64,000 bases of DNA from Rhynchopus sp. YZ270_cl-10 (GCA_964035575.1 OZ037860.1:458689-522688); one strand, 5' to 3'; counted from the stretch's first letter, positions 41,905 through 53,526 are shown. A program made the numbers and translations. Notes: generated by a model from the sequence alone, not told the origin.

Positions 41905-43132
41905 TTTTGTGTATTTTTTTTGTGTAGGTTAGAGAAGGGTTGAAAGGGAAGGGGGTTTTTGGGAGGGGAGGGGGGGGGTTCCCTTTCTCGCTCTTCCTGA
42001 TAGGGTTGGAGGATAGTTGAAGTGGAAAATGAAATGTGAAATGTGAACTCTCAGCAAAGATTGGAAGTATGTACAAATACATCCGGTCAGTATACACGAC
42101 GTTGACATTTACTTCAACGTTGTGTCTGGTGAAGGAGAGGGGGAGGGGGAAAGGGAAAGGGAAGGGGGAGTTTGAAAATGTTTTTTGTATGTTTTGAAAG
42201 TGCTTTGTGCTCTGTTTAATTTTGCTTGATAGTTTTGTAGACGTGGAGTTGGAGAGGAAGGGCGCGTTACTTTGTATGAGATTACGACTTATCCTCTTTC
42301 TCAGCCACTGTCAAATATCCTTGTTATTTGTTTGTTTATTTGCTTGTCTTCGTTGAAAGAAACGAAAACAAAAAAAAAAAAAAAAAAAGGGGGGTTGAAA
42401 AAAGAGGGTACAGCCAGTACACCTTCCCTCAGGGTGTAGCAGGGCTGTTGAGAGGGAAGGGGGAGTATAAAAATGTGAAGGAGGAACTTTGTTTTTTTCT
42501 TAAATTCAAAAAAAAGAAAAAAGTGATGAGGGAGTTTGAATTTAAATTTGGAAGAAGAAGAAAAAGCGAGAATATGGGGGGGAGAGAAAAAAATAAAGGA
42601 ATTCCCAATATTTTTTTTTCGAAGAGTGAAAAAAATTTAATAAGATGGACGTACCTCGGGCACACAAAACACATCTTTCAAAAAAAAAAAAAAAATAGAA
42701 AAAAAATCACACACACCAATCAAATAAAACACAAATGGAATACTATTGAAAGGAAAAAAAGGGGAAAAGAGTAGTTGAAATGTGCTAAAAACGCATCTCA
42801 GTCGAGCAGTCATGCAAAGGGTGGGACGCGAGCGGTCCGTACCGTAAGAGAACGGAGGCGGTTCACACAAAAAAAAAAAATGGATGGGGATCAAGCGTCG
42901 CATCCCAGGAAGCAATGCAGTGTGCTGGTCACCCCATCCTTGTTTATTTGTCTTGCTTATTGATAATGTATTCACAAAATATTAGATTAGTTGCCACCCT
43001 TTTTACCCCATTTTTTTTATTGAATGTCATACATTCGCTTTACATCTAGGTTGGAAGAGCAAAGCGTTGGTTTGCATCACATTACAAACTATTGTTGTTA
43101 TTTTTCTATATTTTTCTTGCCTTTTTTTTTTT

Positions 43133-43178
43133 ACGTAGTTCCCTCGGTTGTGTTGCCACAGTTGTGCAATCTCCACTT
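43133..43178. repeat. dispersed repeat B, 5'-truncated
   Basis: GTAGTTCCCTCGGTTGTGTT then GCCACAGTTGTGCAATCTCC. Confidence 0.55.
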
Positions 43179-43251
43179 TCTTTTGTGAAAAAACTAACGC
43201 AAATGGTACGAGGGTTCTTTAAAACATATCAACCGAGCAACATAGAGTTGA

Positions 43252-43333
43252 TCTGGTGCTGCACCAGTTGCACCTCCGGGGGCAGGCACTGACACTCTGT
43301 GAGGGTTATCGAAACCTCCACAGTGCCGCACTA
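43252..43333. repeat. dispersed repeat F
   Basis: GGCACTGACACTCTGTGAGG then GTTATCGAAACC and CACAGTGCCGCAC. The stem here is CAC..TGTG/CACAGTG, changed on both arms relative to the CACTCCG/CGGAGTG copies. Confidence 0.6.
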
Positions 43334-43521
43334 AGGAGCACAATACAAAAGAGAAAAAGGTTAAGATTACCAAATACCTCTCACGATGAGTCGGTACGCA
43401 ATTCCATTTTTAGGGGGCAGATTTTTTTTAAAAAAAATGCTTGAGAGAACAATACACGTTCAATCTCAGCAAAAAAAAGAGAAAAGTATTTCAACGCTTT
43501 CAATACATTGATAGCATAGGT

Positions 43522-44338
43522 CAGTGTTTCCGCGACCCAAAAATCGGACGAAGTTCGTCCGGACGAAGTTCATCCGGGGAGTGGGAAAAATGGGTGGGGA
43601 GAGGGCCCGGGGTACATTGTAAAGTGGACGAGGTGGGGTGCGGCCCCGCAGGGGACGCACCCCACCCCGTATAGAAAAATAAAGGCCTCCCCTCTTTGGC
43701 GTCGCGCAGATCTGCAGCCGCACTTATGGTATCCCCCTCTATCATTCCCCTGGCATCCCCTGTCCCCCACCTACCCCACTCCCTACTGAAATCACCAAAC
43801 ATAAATTTATATTTAACTTTTCAACCATGCCGGCTAAAAATCCTTCCGCAAAGAAAGGACTCCGCCAGATGACGCTATTTGGCAGTATGAGCGCCCCCCT
43901 ACTACGAAGAAGCGCTTCGATTACAGCGCGTGGAGTGGGCAGGTCTGCCTGGAGCAGGCCAAGCTCCGGGGCTTGAAGCTCCCGACCGGGACTAGCTATC
44001 TCCTTGTGAGCGATCAAGCGCTCTTCATCAAAGCGCATGATGAAGGGAAGACCGCGGTCGCCAACCCGACGCCGCCATCGACGAAGCGCCCACCCCGGCG
44101 GCCATGCAGACGCTCCGCCACGCTTTGTTTTCGAGTATCTCGTAACGTGAGTTTCTCACCTGTTGTGTCTCACGAAAGACCGTGAGGCGAGACAACTCCG
44201 CCGGAGGCCCCCGACCCGGCGCGCGAAGCGCGCCGGGCTCGACCTGTATTGTGTTAAGCACTAGTAAAAAAAAAAATTTGGGGGGAAAAAAAAACTCGTC
44301 CGCCCCCTTCGAAAACACCGGAAGAACGCGGAAACCCT
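43522..44338. mobile_element. 817-bp hAT-type element with transposase-like remnant
   Basis: Ends CAGTGTTTCCGCGACCC and (reverse complement) CAGGGTTTCCGCGTTCTTCC, with an exact 8-bp duplication GCATAGGT at 43514-43521 and 44339-44346. On the plus strand an ATG at 43827 opens MPAKNPSAKKGLRQMTLFGS; the QMTLFG motif resembles a PCNA-binding or N-terminal transposase motif. A second frame shortly after reads RPPTTKKRFDYSAWSGQVCL, so a decayed or internally deleted coding region is likely. The GC-rich palindrome at 44206-44241 is shared, inverted, with the element at 29640-30369. Confidence 0.85.
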
Positions 44339-45324
44339 GGCATAGGTATAGGGATAAAAAATGTTCCCAGAAAAAAATGAAAAAAAAAGAAAAAATCAGA
44401 TGGCATAAGAATGCACATCTAATTAAAAATATGAACTGTACCTTGGTTGATGCACACCCCATCGTTCAAAAATCATAAAAATATAAATAAATGCAGCGGG
44501 AAAAAGTCTGCATCCAACATAGCTATCGCGTTGTAAATAAGGAGTTAAAAAAAATGCATTTTTTTCCCCTTATTTATTGTGTGTTAGGTAGGTTGTGTAC
44601 GTGGAAGAACCATGAAGAGTAACCACGAATAAAAAAAAACGGGATTGTTATATGAGATGAAGTAAGCCCCGCTTAGTCATCCATTTTGTTTTTCTTTCTT
44701 TGAAAACTTGGTTGTATTAGTGTAGACACCCTAGAGTGTGCTCCACTATACCCCCTTATTTCTTTTATAGCAATAGCTGATAATGCAAAATATTTCATTT
44801 ACTTTCTATTACAATGGTATAATAGGGTGCACTAATTGTAACCCAAACTTACAACAGTGCAAAAATTTTTTTTAAAAAGCCTCTCTGGGACGCATACAGT
44901 CGCTTCCAGAAGAAAAACTTTTGTGTTGTATTGACAAAAATCACTTTACACCTACTGGTTATAAAGATCCGTCCTCAAATATCGGCAGAAGCCTTTTGAA
45001 AGATATCGAATATGGAAGAATACATCTCACGAAGGGGGGGGGAAGTTTGAAAATGTTTGTTTGATTTGAAGTGCTAAAAGGGGGGAAGGGGGGGTTTTCC
45101 GATGAACTTAGTGCAGTTCCCACCAATTGGTGCAAAACTCCACTTTTTTTTTTAAAAACAGGCAGCTATTTTATTGAAGTAATATTATTGTTGTTACCAA
45201 AACAGTTCGTTGTTACAAAGGGAGAAAATTGTGGGTTGTGGGTGGGGGTGGGGTCAATTGTGTGCATCATGAACACCTTCTGATAAAGGACTTCTATACC
45301 AATCGAGATATCTTTTTTTTTTTT

Positions 45325-45384
45325 GTAGTTTCGACAATCACCTATCCGAGGATGGGTTCTGTACAAAACAAAGCCGCCCGAAGG
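45325..45384. repeat. dispersed repeat E
   Basis: GTAGTTTCGACAATCACCTA, then TCCGAGGATGGGTTCTGTAC and CCGCCCGAAGGC. Other solo copies are at 48855-48922 and 63725-63783, with diverged ones at 46540, 54240 and 9510. Confidence 0.6.
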
Positions 45385-45506
45385 CTAATGATTTTTTTTT
45401 TTCAAAAGGGAACCCTTTCAGGGGGGGAGGGTTACCCTCTCTATGGAAAGTGACGATATAGCCAAGTGAATGACACACCGTCTGTTTGATTTGCTTTGAT
45501 CAGTTT

Positions 45507-45598
45507 CCACCTATTTTTTTCCTGAAATTTTGAGTTTTTTTGGTGGACTTTTTTTAACCACCAAAAACTCCACTAAATTTCAAGGGAAAATCAGGTGG
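45507..45598. repeat. 92-bp foldback
   Basis: About 40-bp arms run from CCACCTATTTTTTTCCTGAA to GGGAAAATCAGGTGG around an 11-nt centre. The outer motif matches the 12479-12583 element. Confidence 0.65.
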
Positions 45599-47462
45599 TA
45601 TTTTCTTTGAATTTGTCTTCACCGCACAGTGTTCATGATTGGGGGTTTTGTCGGGTGGGGGGAAAGAGACAAGAAGATATGCATCTGAACGAAAAATTCA
45701 AATACTTACTACTTTAGCAATCAGTAGTATTAAAGTGGTGTAGCATCTGGAAAAAATAGAAATAAATAAAATAAATAAAGAAAGTCGGAAAGAAGATGCT
45801 AAGCTAAGTCACCAAAAAAGAATAAAAACTGTTGGAAATCGTATAGCTTCACGAGCTAGTCGTTACTTTTATTTTAAAAAAAAAATTGCTGGAAGAAAAA
45901 AAAGTTTTGAAAGATATGATCGAACGCCCAAAAACGCAGTAAAAAAAAAATATGAAATCTTTCACAAAAAGTCTCGACGCGGAAAACAGCAACTAAACCA
46001 TGCCATCTGACAACGCGTTTTTACAAAGCCTTTTCGAAAAAGATTGACAGGACCTATTTCGGGTTTTCGAATAAAAAAGTTGCGCAGTTATTATTTTGAA
46101 AATTTCCGCTCCTGGAAAACCGCTTTTAGAAAAATGAAAAAAAATTGACAACACCATCTGTGCGAACTCCACGCATTTAAAAAAAAAAACTACTCCCAAC
46201 TTCGGCATTTTTGGAAGCAAGACGGAGAAATATAACAAGAAAATTTCTTATGGGATGTGGCTCGCTGGGCACACCTCATCAAGCTGAGAATGGTATTTTG
46301 AAAAAATTGCAGGGCCTAGTCGAGAAAGGCACCTAGTACAAGCTAAAAAGAAGAAAAATAGTTAGACGACCGTAAGACTCTCGTTGAAATACGTCATCCA
46401 TCCAAAAAAAAATATCAAGAAAATATCCCCTCCATCAATTAAATGAGTCTCTCCTCAATGACAGGAAAACGGTATGTAAATAGATGAGGGGGGGGGGGGG
46501 GGGCGTACCTTCGCTTCGCCGAAGCCTTTTTTTTTAAGTTTATTTGCAATGTGTCCAAATACTCTACTGACGTAGGTTCTGTACACAATATTGCCCGAAG
46601 GCAGTATTTTCTTTTTCTTTTTCTGAAAAATTGACAACGTGTAGACTAAACTCCGCGCAATTTTTTTTTCTTTTTCAACAAAGTAGAGAAGAACACAAAA
46701 AAAAAAAAATCCGTATCACCATATAAATGAATCGCAATAAAAGAGAGGATATGGTCATTGGTTAGATCAGCCATGGGTATGGGGGGGGGGGGGGGGGGGG
46801 AATTTGAATAAAATAAAAATGGGAAAGCGTGCTGAAACCAAATGGTAAAAGATAAAAAAATGAGGGCAGCGTGTGGAGGGAAGGATGTAAAATTAGGCAA
46901 AAAAAGAATCTGTGTTGTGTTTTTTGTGAGGGGCTTTTTTTTTTGAAAACTTTAGTAGTATTGTTGTAGACATCCGAGGGGATGAGCTTTCACATTTATG
47001 TATTCTCCTTTTCACAGTTCTTTACCTTTTTAGATAGGACCATTGCTCTGTACAAAAGGAGGGTAGATAAGTTTCAAAAAAAAAAAAAAAAATGCTTTTT
47101 GCAAGAATGCGGCACAGAAAAAAAGAGAAATTTTTTTTTGTAAGATGAATGCACCTCTCTCGTACACATCTAAATAGTAGGATCGGCAAAATAAAGTTTG
47201 TTTCGTTGATTGCACACAATCCTCCTGTTTTTTTGAAGGATGATTGACCGTACCGGTAATATTATACTATGCTATTTCTCCTATAAAGCAAGCGCTTCGA
47301 ATCCAAAGAAAAATGGTTTCTCGACAGAAGATGGACGTCAATGACGATGCCACTACAAGCCGAAAAACGGAACAAAAAAAGCAGAGGCGAAGATTTGGGA
47401 AAATAAAGCAAAATCTTATACCTTAGTCAGGCAACCCCATTCCTGTATGGGGGAAAAAAAGA

Positions 47463-47514
47463 GGTGAAGTTAATCGTGCAAACATCTGGGACGCAGGCAC
47501 TGCCAGCTCCATGG
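47463..47514. repeat. dispersed repeat F, left part
   Basis: GTGCAAACATCTGGGACGCA then GGCACTGCCAGCTCC. Confidence 0.5.
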
Positions 47515-47663
47515 GGAATGAGGAGACAAAAAGGTCTTTCCCCCTTATCCAAATGGAAAGCTAAGTTCTGCTCTCCACATTTTTTTTTTTTTTTTTCGTT
47601 CAAAGCATGCTGTCCTCTAAATCGGATTTAGGATTCAGGATTTTCTATAAGAAAATTTTATAA

Positions 47664-48065
47664 GGGCACGGTAATTTTTTTTCTTGGTAAGCGTCAGACC
47701 ACTTCTCAAAAAAAAGTACGCACGCACGCAAAAAAAAATTATACAGTAAAAAAAATTATGAGTGGTGAAAAAAATTATAGAGGAAAATTATAGTGGGGGA
47801 AATACAGGTACCAAAAATATTTTCCCACCAATTTTTGCCCACAAAAAATCGGGGAGAATTTTTTTTGATTTCGGCTCTCAGGAGTCTGTGTGTGCTGTGA
47901 TGGGGTCAATTTGCGCTGAAAAATGTACATTTTTTACCTAAAATACATTGTTGAGTTATTGAGGGTCCCCCCTTATAATTTTTTTTTCTGCATAATTTTT
48001 TCCCCTGGAATCTTAAAAAAAAAGTACGCACGCAGACGCTTACCAAAAATAAAAATTACCGTGCC
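47664..48065. mobile_element. 402-bp PIF/Harbinger-like MITE, nested
   Basis: Terminal inverted repeats GGGCACGGTAATTTTT and, after a few bases, GGTAAGCGTC. TAA flanks both sides (47661-47663; 48066-48068), the TWA duplication of PIF/Harbinger. The inside (47825-47950) resembles 34035-34160. Confidence 0.75.
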
Positions 48066-48111
48066 CTAAGAAAATTTTATTTTTGCCGGTGAAAAATTTT
48101 TCATATGGATA

Positions 48112-48218
48112 TGGGGCAGTGTCTTTTTTAGGGAGGTCGGAATAATTTCCTGGTAGAACAGTGGTTGAACCACTGGGTAACTGAGTTACTGACCGCACCG
48201 TGAAATCCCAGGCTGCCC
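48112..48218. repeat. multi-hairpin sequence closed by GGGGCAG/CTGCCCC
   Basis: Within the 1078-bp element. Internal inverted repeats CAGTGGTT/AACCACTG (48158-48174) and GTAAC/GTTAC (48176-48188) are enclosed by a 7-bp stem. The layout recalls a folded RNA, but no tRNA boxes fit. Confidence 0.4.
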
Positions 48219-48712
48219 CCTAATTTTTTTTGCCTGCGGCGCCATTATTTATTACTTTTTTGCTCCGCAAAAAAGGGTTCGTTGACTGACTCTGTAGTGT
48301 AAAAAGCTACATTTTACACCGTACCCTATTATTTTTTCGCCTGCGGCGCCATTTTGTGTTATTCCTTTTGCTCCGCAAAAGGAAAATAAAATACAGTTCC
48401 CTATGTTCCCAATGTCTTCGCTGGTCAGAACTGAAAAACATCTTGGGGGAACCACAAACTGACCCCAAAGATCTTGAAATCTGATTCTTGGATAAGGCAC
48501 TGTGGTGTGGAGAAAAATGTGACCACCGCACTGCGGGCCTACAACAACAAAAAAATATCTTCTTCTGTTGCGCGCGAAAAATTTTCGCGCGCAGCGCGAA
48601 AATTTTTTTTTCTATAAGAAAATTTTGAGATTTAAAAATCAGAAAAATCCTGATTTTTCCCGGATTTAAGGACATGCTTGGTTCAAAGGATAGTTTCTGG
48701 GATATTCTCATT

Positions 48713-48794
48713 ACCGTAATCATAAAAATGTTCGTAAAAAAGGTCGAACTTCCGAAAAAAAAATCCTGAAAAGGTCTAACATTATTACGATCAA
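48713..48794. repeat. foldback repeat G, copy 2
   Basis: ACCGTAAT, then GTTCGTAAAAAAGGTCGAAC, then AATCCTGAAAAGGT. The partner copy is at 214-287. Confidence 0.6.
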
Positions 48795-49534
48795 TACGGC
48801 ATTTTATTGTATTGTTGGAGAAGAAGGGCGTTTAGCAGAGTCGCTTCGTCGACAAATTGTAGAATTGACAATCCCGTCCGAGGACGGGTTCTGTACAACA
48901 AAAGTCGCCCCAAAAAGGCTAAATTTCAAAGGTATCGGGATAAGGTATAAGTACAGATCATTCTCAACTCAATGAAATTTATTTGAAAAAAAAAAGTTTT
49001 TTAAGACAACACACGGTAGCTGTTTTCTCCGCGTTATTATTATTTTTTTTTTGAAATGGAAAAGAGTAATGACATGTTGAAAATCAATTATTTTTGCAAA
49101 GGAAGGGAATGTGAGGAGCAGGACAACCCCAGATACAATCACGCATATTTTTTTTGTGCGGAAAAATTGAAGAAGAAAAAAAAAATTCCGTTTTATTTTA
49201 CCATCTTTCACTGCAACTGAATGTGCCCCACCAATCTGAGAGACAAACGTCTCAAAGAGAATCCAGGCAGGTCACCTCATCTTTGCAAGGAAAAAAATAT
49301 GAAAGAAACGTAAAAATTAACAAAAAGAGTGACAGAATATGCATGGGGCGCCTGAGCACACAAAACCACCTTTAAAAATGGGCACTGCTTCCACAGAAGT
49401 ACCCATAATTGATTTCAATTTTTTTGACAAACAACAAACATTAGGCAATCGATATAGTCCGTTAGTCCCATCACATCGAGCAGGTTAACAATCGAAAAAA
49501 GGAGGGTGGACATAAAAAAAAGAAGAAAAAAATG

Positions 49535-50030
49535 TAAGATGAACCCAATAAATTCACGCGCTTAGTCACCTTGATCACAATCGTAATAAAAAAAACACGC
49601 TTGGTGAGATACGAATGCTTAGTCATTACAAAATATACCCAAAAAAAAATGCTATAGAAACACTAAAAGAAGAAAAAGAGGTTGCAATTTTGACCCTAAG
49701 CCTCTTGCTTAGTCACCTTGATCACAATCCAAAAATAAATTTCAGGTTCTTTCTATTCAAAGAAAAGAAAGCATGAAGAGGGCTGGCACTGTGAGGTACA
49801 TCCCTATGTTTTATTCACAAAAAATACAATCTTTTGAATAGGCGACTGTCTCACTGTAAGCGTACATCTACCCAATATTCACATGGTGTGGCTGACGACC
49901 CCAAAATAGCAGAAAGTAGCACAAAATAGCACCCCCCCTTCAGCCACACCAGCACATCTACCCAATAGTAAGAAAAGTGCATAAGATGGACCTAAGAGTG
50001 TGCTTAGTTTAGTCACCTTGATCACACAGT
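49535..50030. repeat. three hairpin-A repeats
   Basis: Copies at 49535-49587, 49692-49730 and 49981-50030, each ending GCTTAG, TCACCTTGATCACA. The middle one has the shortened loop CCTCTT. Confidence 0.55.
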
Positions 50031-50362
50031 CTTACTGAGAATGGGCTAACCCACTTTAACACACATAACACAATATGTTGCAAAGAAATGCAAATGGATG
50101 TATTAAAAAGCGAAGACTGCACAACAAAAACTGTGGTCTATATTACCCATTATTTTTTTTACCCCCTCCATAAAAAGGGGGGGGAAATATAGTCAATTCC
50201 TGTTTTCGTGTGAGCAGCCTTCATTTAAAGATGAACTATAAACCTTTCGTTTTGGTCATCGAGAATCAATGGCGCAGAATAGACAAAAAGAGAATAAAGA
50301 GAAAAGAGACCTCTCCTGAGGACACGCACCTTTTAAGAAGTAAAGAAAAGCGAAGGTATCAA

Positions 50363-50502
50363 TGCAGACACACCTCCGGCTGACCCACGTACAATGCCAG
50401 CCCCGGATGAAAGCACAACCCACAAATAAAAAGAAAAAAAGTTTATAACATGAAACCCCATCTCTCGTTTGCTTAGTCACCTTTTTGATCAGAGTCGTTA
50501 TG
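50363..50502. repeat. repeat D followed by hairpin A
   Basis: Repeat D (50363-50418), then hairpin A (50441-50502) with its GTTTATAACATGAAACCCC leader and GATCAGAGTCGTTATG tail. Confidence 0.55.
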
Positions 50503-50534
50503 AAGAAAAAAAAAGAAAGGCATCGAAAAAGCGA

Positions 50535-50627
50535 AGTTGATAGTGCAAAAAAAAAAAAAACGCCTGGGACGCAAGACACTGACACTCTGTGAAGTTATCG
50601 AAACCCCCCCCAGGAGTGCTGCACTAA
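50535..50627. repeat. dispersed repeat F
   Basis: Complete copy: GATAGTGCAAAAA start, CGCCTGGGACGCAAGACACT, and a CACTC/GAGTG hairpin ending GTGCTGCACTAA. Confidence 0.6.
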
Positions 50628-51196
50628 ATATAAAAAAAAATGCGGAGAAGAACGACAGCCTCCAAACACGATTTAGATCCAAAATAACAATAATATTTGG
50701 AAGAGGGGGAAACGGGGAAGGGTAAAGGGGGGGACACACATCTGAAGAAGCTAACAACGAGCACGCGAACCTTGTACATAATGCAAAAAGGAACACGCCA
50801 TCAAGACAACAAAAAAAAAAAGGAGGGGGCTTGTCAGAGTTAACCTAAGCCTGTTTCGTCACTTAAAAAAGTGAAGCTCTTGAGAGTATCAATGCCAAAG
50901 GCAGACATAAAAAAAAATCCTATTTTTTATTTTGAAGTAAAGGGAGTGATTTTGCATCTGATGTGAAAGGGAATAACAATAGAAAAAAAAAATAATCCAG
51001 ATAAAAAAAAAGAAAATTGAAAAGACGAAGGTACCATGTGAATACACGTAGTCTTTCAACAATGACCCTCCCCCCCAATTCCCCCCCCCCCCCCCACCCC
51101 CAGCATAAGTACAAGGACAATACAGGTATCACTCCTGCCAACAAACCTGCGAAACACACATCTGGTAGATGCGATAGTGTCTAAGTGTATTTGTTC

Positions 51197-51255
51197 CAGG
51201 GGGGCCGCCACCTAGCAAAGTTCTGTTGATGGTCAACAGAACTTTTTGAAAATGG

Positions 51256-51287
<32 letters not shown>

Positions 51288-51784
51288 CTGTTGAGTGGTT
51301 CAGACCCGTTCTACTTGTCAAAAAATCTCAGGAGAAGAAGATATGGAGAGGTGAGTGCGCAAACGTCCCAAAAAAGTCAAAATCGGGTGGTGGAAAAAAA
51401 AAAAAGTTGCGTACCGTGCGCCTGCGGCGCAAGCAGCTCCCACCACCAACGCAGTTCCATTTTATGGGAACATTTTTTTAAAATGTTGCGTACCGTGGCT
51501 TCGCCAGGAACCTTTGGGTGTCATGACCGCTGCTTACTGATAAGAAGGCTGACACCCACTACGGCTTGTGGACGGCCACCGTAGAGTACAATGTACAGCC
51601 TGGTGAGAGGGAAGAGCAAATGTCGCTGATTCGGAGGAACTCTGACCGGGCTTGGGGAACATGCGTCTCTCCGCCGGAGGCCACGAGAAGGTGCTTTGCA
51701 GGGGTTTTCGCGCGAAGCGCGAATTTTTTTTTTTGGACCATCAACAGAACTTTTTCAAAACCCAAAATCCTGGCGGCGGGGCTG
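51197..51784. mobile_element. 588-bp hAT-type non-autonomous element
   Basis: Ends CAGGGGGGCCGCCA and (reverse complement) CAGCCCCGCCGCCA, with an exact 8-bp duplication ATTTGTTC at 51189-51196 and 51785-51792. Just inside both ends lies AAAGTTCTGTTGATGGTC, inverted. It includes a 27-A run and GCGCCTGCGGCGC-type palindromes. No long frame. Confidence 0.8.
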
Positions 51785-51907
51785 ATTTGTTCCCAAAAAA
51801 AAAAAAAAAAAAAACACAAACCAAGAAGACGTCAACAGGAACAAGACATAACGTAACGCAGTGTCGTCAGGCAGAAACGAGCTTTTTTTTTTTCTTTTTC
51901 TTCTTTT

Positions 51908-51967
51908 TGATAAATTGTTGCAGTGCAGTTGCCTCGGTTGTGTTGCCACAGATGTGCAATATCCACT
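51908..51967. repeat. dispersed repeat B
   Basis: GATAAATTGTTGCAGTGCAG then TTGCCTCGGTTGTGTTGCCA and GTGCAATATCCAC. Confidence 0.6.
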
Positions 51968-52697
51968 TTGTTTTTGACTATCACCTAACATGGAGGGGAA
52001 GAAAAAATAGAAAATTGACTTCCCAGATAAACCGAGAATGAAACAAGAGAAAACAGGAGGTTTTTTTTTCGGTTTCTCGAGCGGTTGAATTGTGCGTGCT
52101 TTTAAAACTGAACTATATTGGAGTTGTATTGACAATAAAAGCAACAACCAACACGCACATTTTTCATCTATTTTTTATTATTATATTTCCCCCATTGCCA
52201 AATGTGCAGAATAAAATCCCCCCCCAAAAAAAATACTAAAAATAAAGAGAAAAAATATTGAAAGGTGAATGCATCTTCCATGCACACACAGCTACAAAAG
52301 AAAAAGGCAGCGGTTGATGTGCGTACGCGGAGTGGCTCTCCAAGGAAAAGGCTTAGGATATGTTACAGAACGGCACATCTCATCCATAAGAATGTGGCAG
52401 AGGGGAAGCTCTGGTCTGACCTTTTTTCTATTCATTTCTTCATTTCAAAGAAAATTCGATCGTCGAGTCTTTACAAAAAAAAAGACCATAAAAAAATAGT
52501 TTCTTTTCAAAAAAAAGGGTGAAGAGGAATGGGATCAAGAAATTGTTTCATATACATTCTTTTTCTGACGAAAAGAAGGTATAGAGGGTGCTAAAAATGT
52601 ACCCTTGCTAAAAGAGAAAAAAAAAACCCATGGCTGTGCAGAACACTTTTTAGGGGTGGTAACAAAAAAAGAGAGAGAGAAAAAAAACAAAGAAAAG

Positions 52698-52790
52698 TTT
52701 ATAAGATGATCCTAAGCCTCTCGTGGCTTAGTCACCTTAAACAAAAGAGAAAACGTTACAAGATGAACCATAGCCTCGCTTGGTCGTCTA
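52698..52790. repeat. two hairpin-A repeats
   Basis: Copies at 52698-52740 (full, with GAAAAGTTTATAAGATGATC leader) and 52757-52790 (degenerate). Confidence 0.55.
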
Positions 52791-52891
52791 CACGAAAACT
52801 TTTTTTAAAACGATGACGGTGCTTTTTCTATTTGGATGGCTTTTAACATGGTACACTACCATGTAGGTAATATCAATGGGGAAAAAAGGTA

Positions 52892-52984
52892 GACTTGAAA
52901 TACAAAGCCCTCTCGTGACAGTGTACCTTCGGCTGTACCGGGGGGGTCCCAACCATGCAGTCCTACATCCATTTCGTGGTGGCC
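52892..52984. repeat. dispersed repeat C
   Basis: TTGAAATACAAAGCCCTCTC, then GTGACAGTGTACCTTCGG, and CCTACATCCATTTCGTGGT at the end. Confidence 0.6.
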
Positions 52985-53471
52985 TGATATAAACCACAAC
53001 CCATCTGATATAAAAAAGCCCCGTTTACATCCTTTTGTCTCTTCGAACGGAATCATAAAAGTCGATTTGAAATGCAACAATCTATCTATAGGGGTTGGTT
53101 GGAAAAAATTCCTGGAAAAATGAATGCCAGTTTTTTTATTTTAAAAAAACGTTTCCGTATAATAGAACTGTGTATCTCAAGAGAAAAAAAATGCCCCCCC
53201 TTTTTTTGCATACTCAGGGAAAGATGGAAAAAGACAGGAACAGCACACACACCCCTCTCCGGAGTTGTGGCTGTGACAGAGCAGAAGGGGAAAAACAAAA
53301 GAAAGAAAAACGTTGGAAAATTTTGGAGAGTGCAGACTGCTTACGTGGCAGTTACACTCAAGCCAACAGATTATTAAAAAGAGAATACAATAATCGTACC
53401 AACAAAAGCTCTGGTCTGACCAAGAGAACATAAATAACACCATCCGACCTCCCCCAAAGAAAAAACTAAAG

Positions 53472-53526
53472 AAACCCTAAGCCTCTCGTTTGCTTCACCT
53501 TTGATCACATTCGGTATTGCGCAGCC
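53472..53526. repeat. hairpin-A repeat with part of the long extension
   Basis: AACCCTAAGCCTCTCGTTTG then ATCACATTCGGTATTGCGCA. Confidence 0.5.

Larger units (their letters stand above)
41905..43521. other. start of a 13.6-kb gene-poor stretch
   Basis: A purine/pyrimidine-skewed leader above IFT140, an A18 run, hairpin A2 (42641-42679), repeat B (43133-43178) and repeat F (43252-43333). No exon was supported. Confidence 0.5.
44339..47602. other. gene-poor stretch with repeats
   Basis: Hairpin A (44653-44682), partial repeat F (44857-44905), repeat E (45325-45384), a 92-bp foldback (45507-45598), a repeat-E-like piece (46540-46604), G runs near 46486 and 46781, hairpin A2 (47141-47172) and repeat F (47463-47514). 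Confidence 0.5.
47603..48680. mobile_element. 1078-bp inverted-repeat element with a nested element
   Basis: Ends AAGCATGCTGTCCTCTAAAT and (reverse complement) CAAGCATGTCCTTAAATCCG, alike for about 40 bp with gaps. GTTCA lies on both sides (47598-47602; 48681-48685). The interior repeats GCCTGCGGCGCCATT twice (about 48231 and 48341), each near a GCTCCGCAAAA block. A 402-bp element is inserted near the left end. Confidence 0.55.
48681..51196. other. gene-poor stretch with hairpin-A copies
   Basis: Copy 2 of the ACCGTAAT foldback (48713-48794), repeat E (48855-48922), hairpin A at 49535, 49692, 49981 and 50441, an inverted TGGTGTGGCTGA/TCAGCCACACCA pair inside a duplicated CATCTACCCAATA (49885-49973), repeat D (50363-50418) and repeat F (50535-50627). 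Confidence 0.5.

Noticed and set aside
42328-42774. 148-residue Lys-rich plus-strand frame
   Set aside because: Made of A/G homopolymers and a hairpin-A2 repeat.
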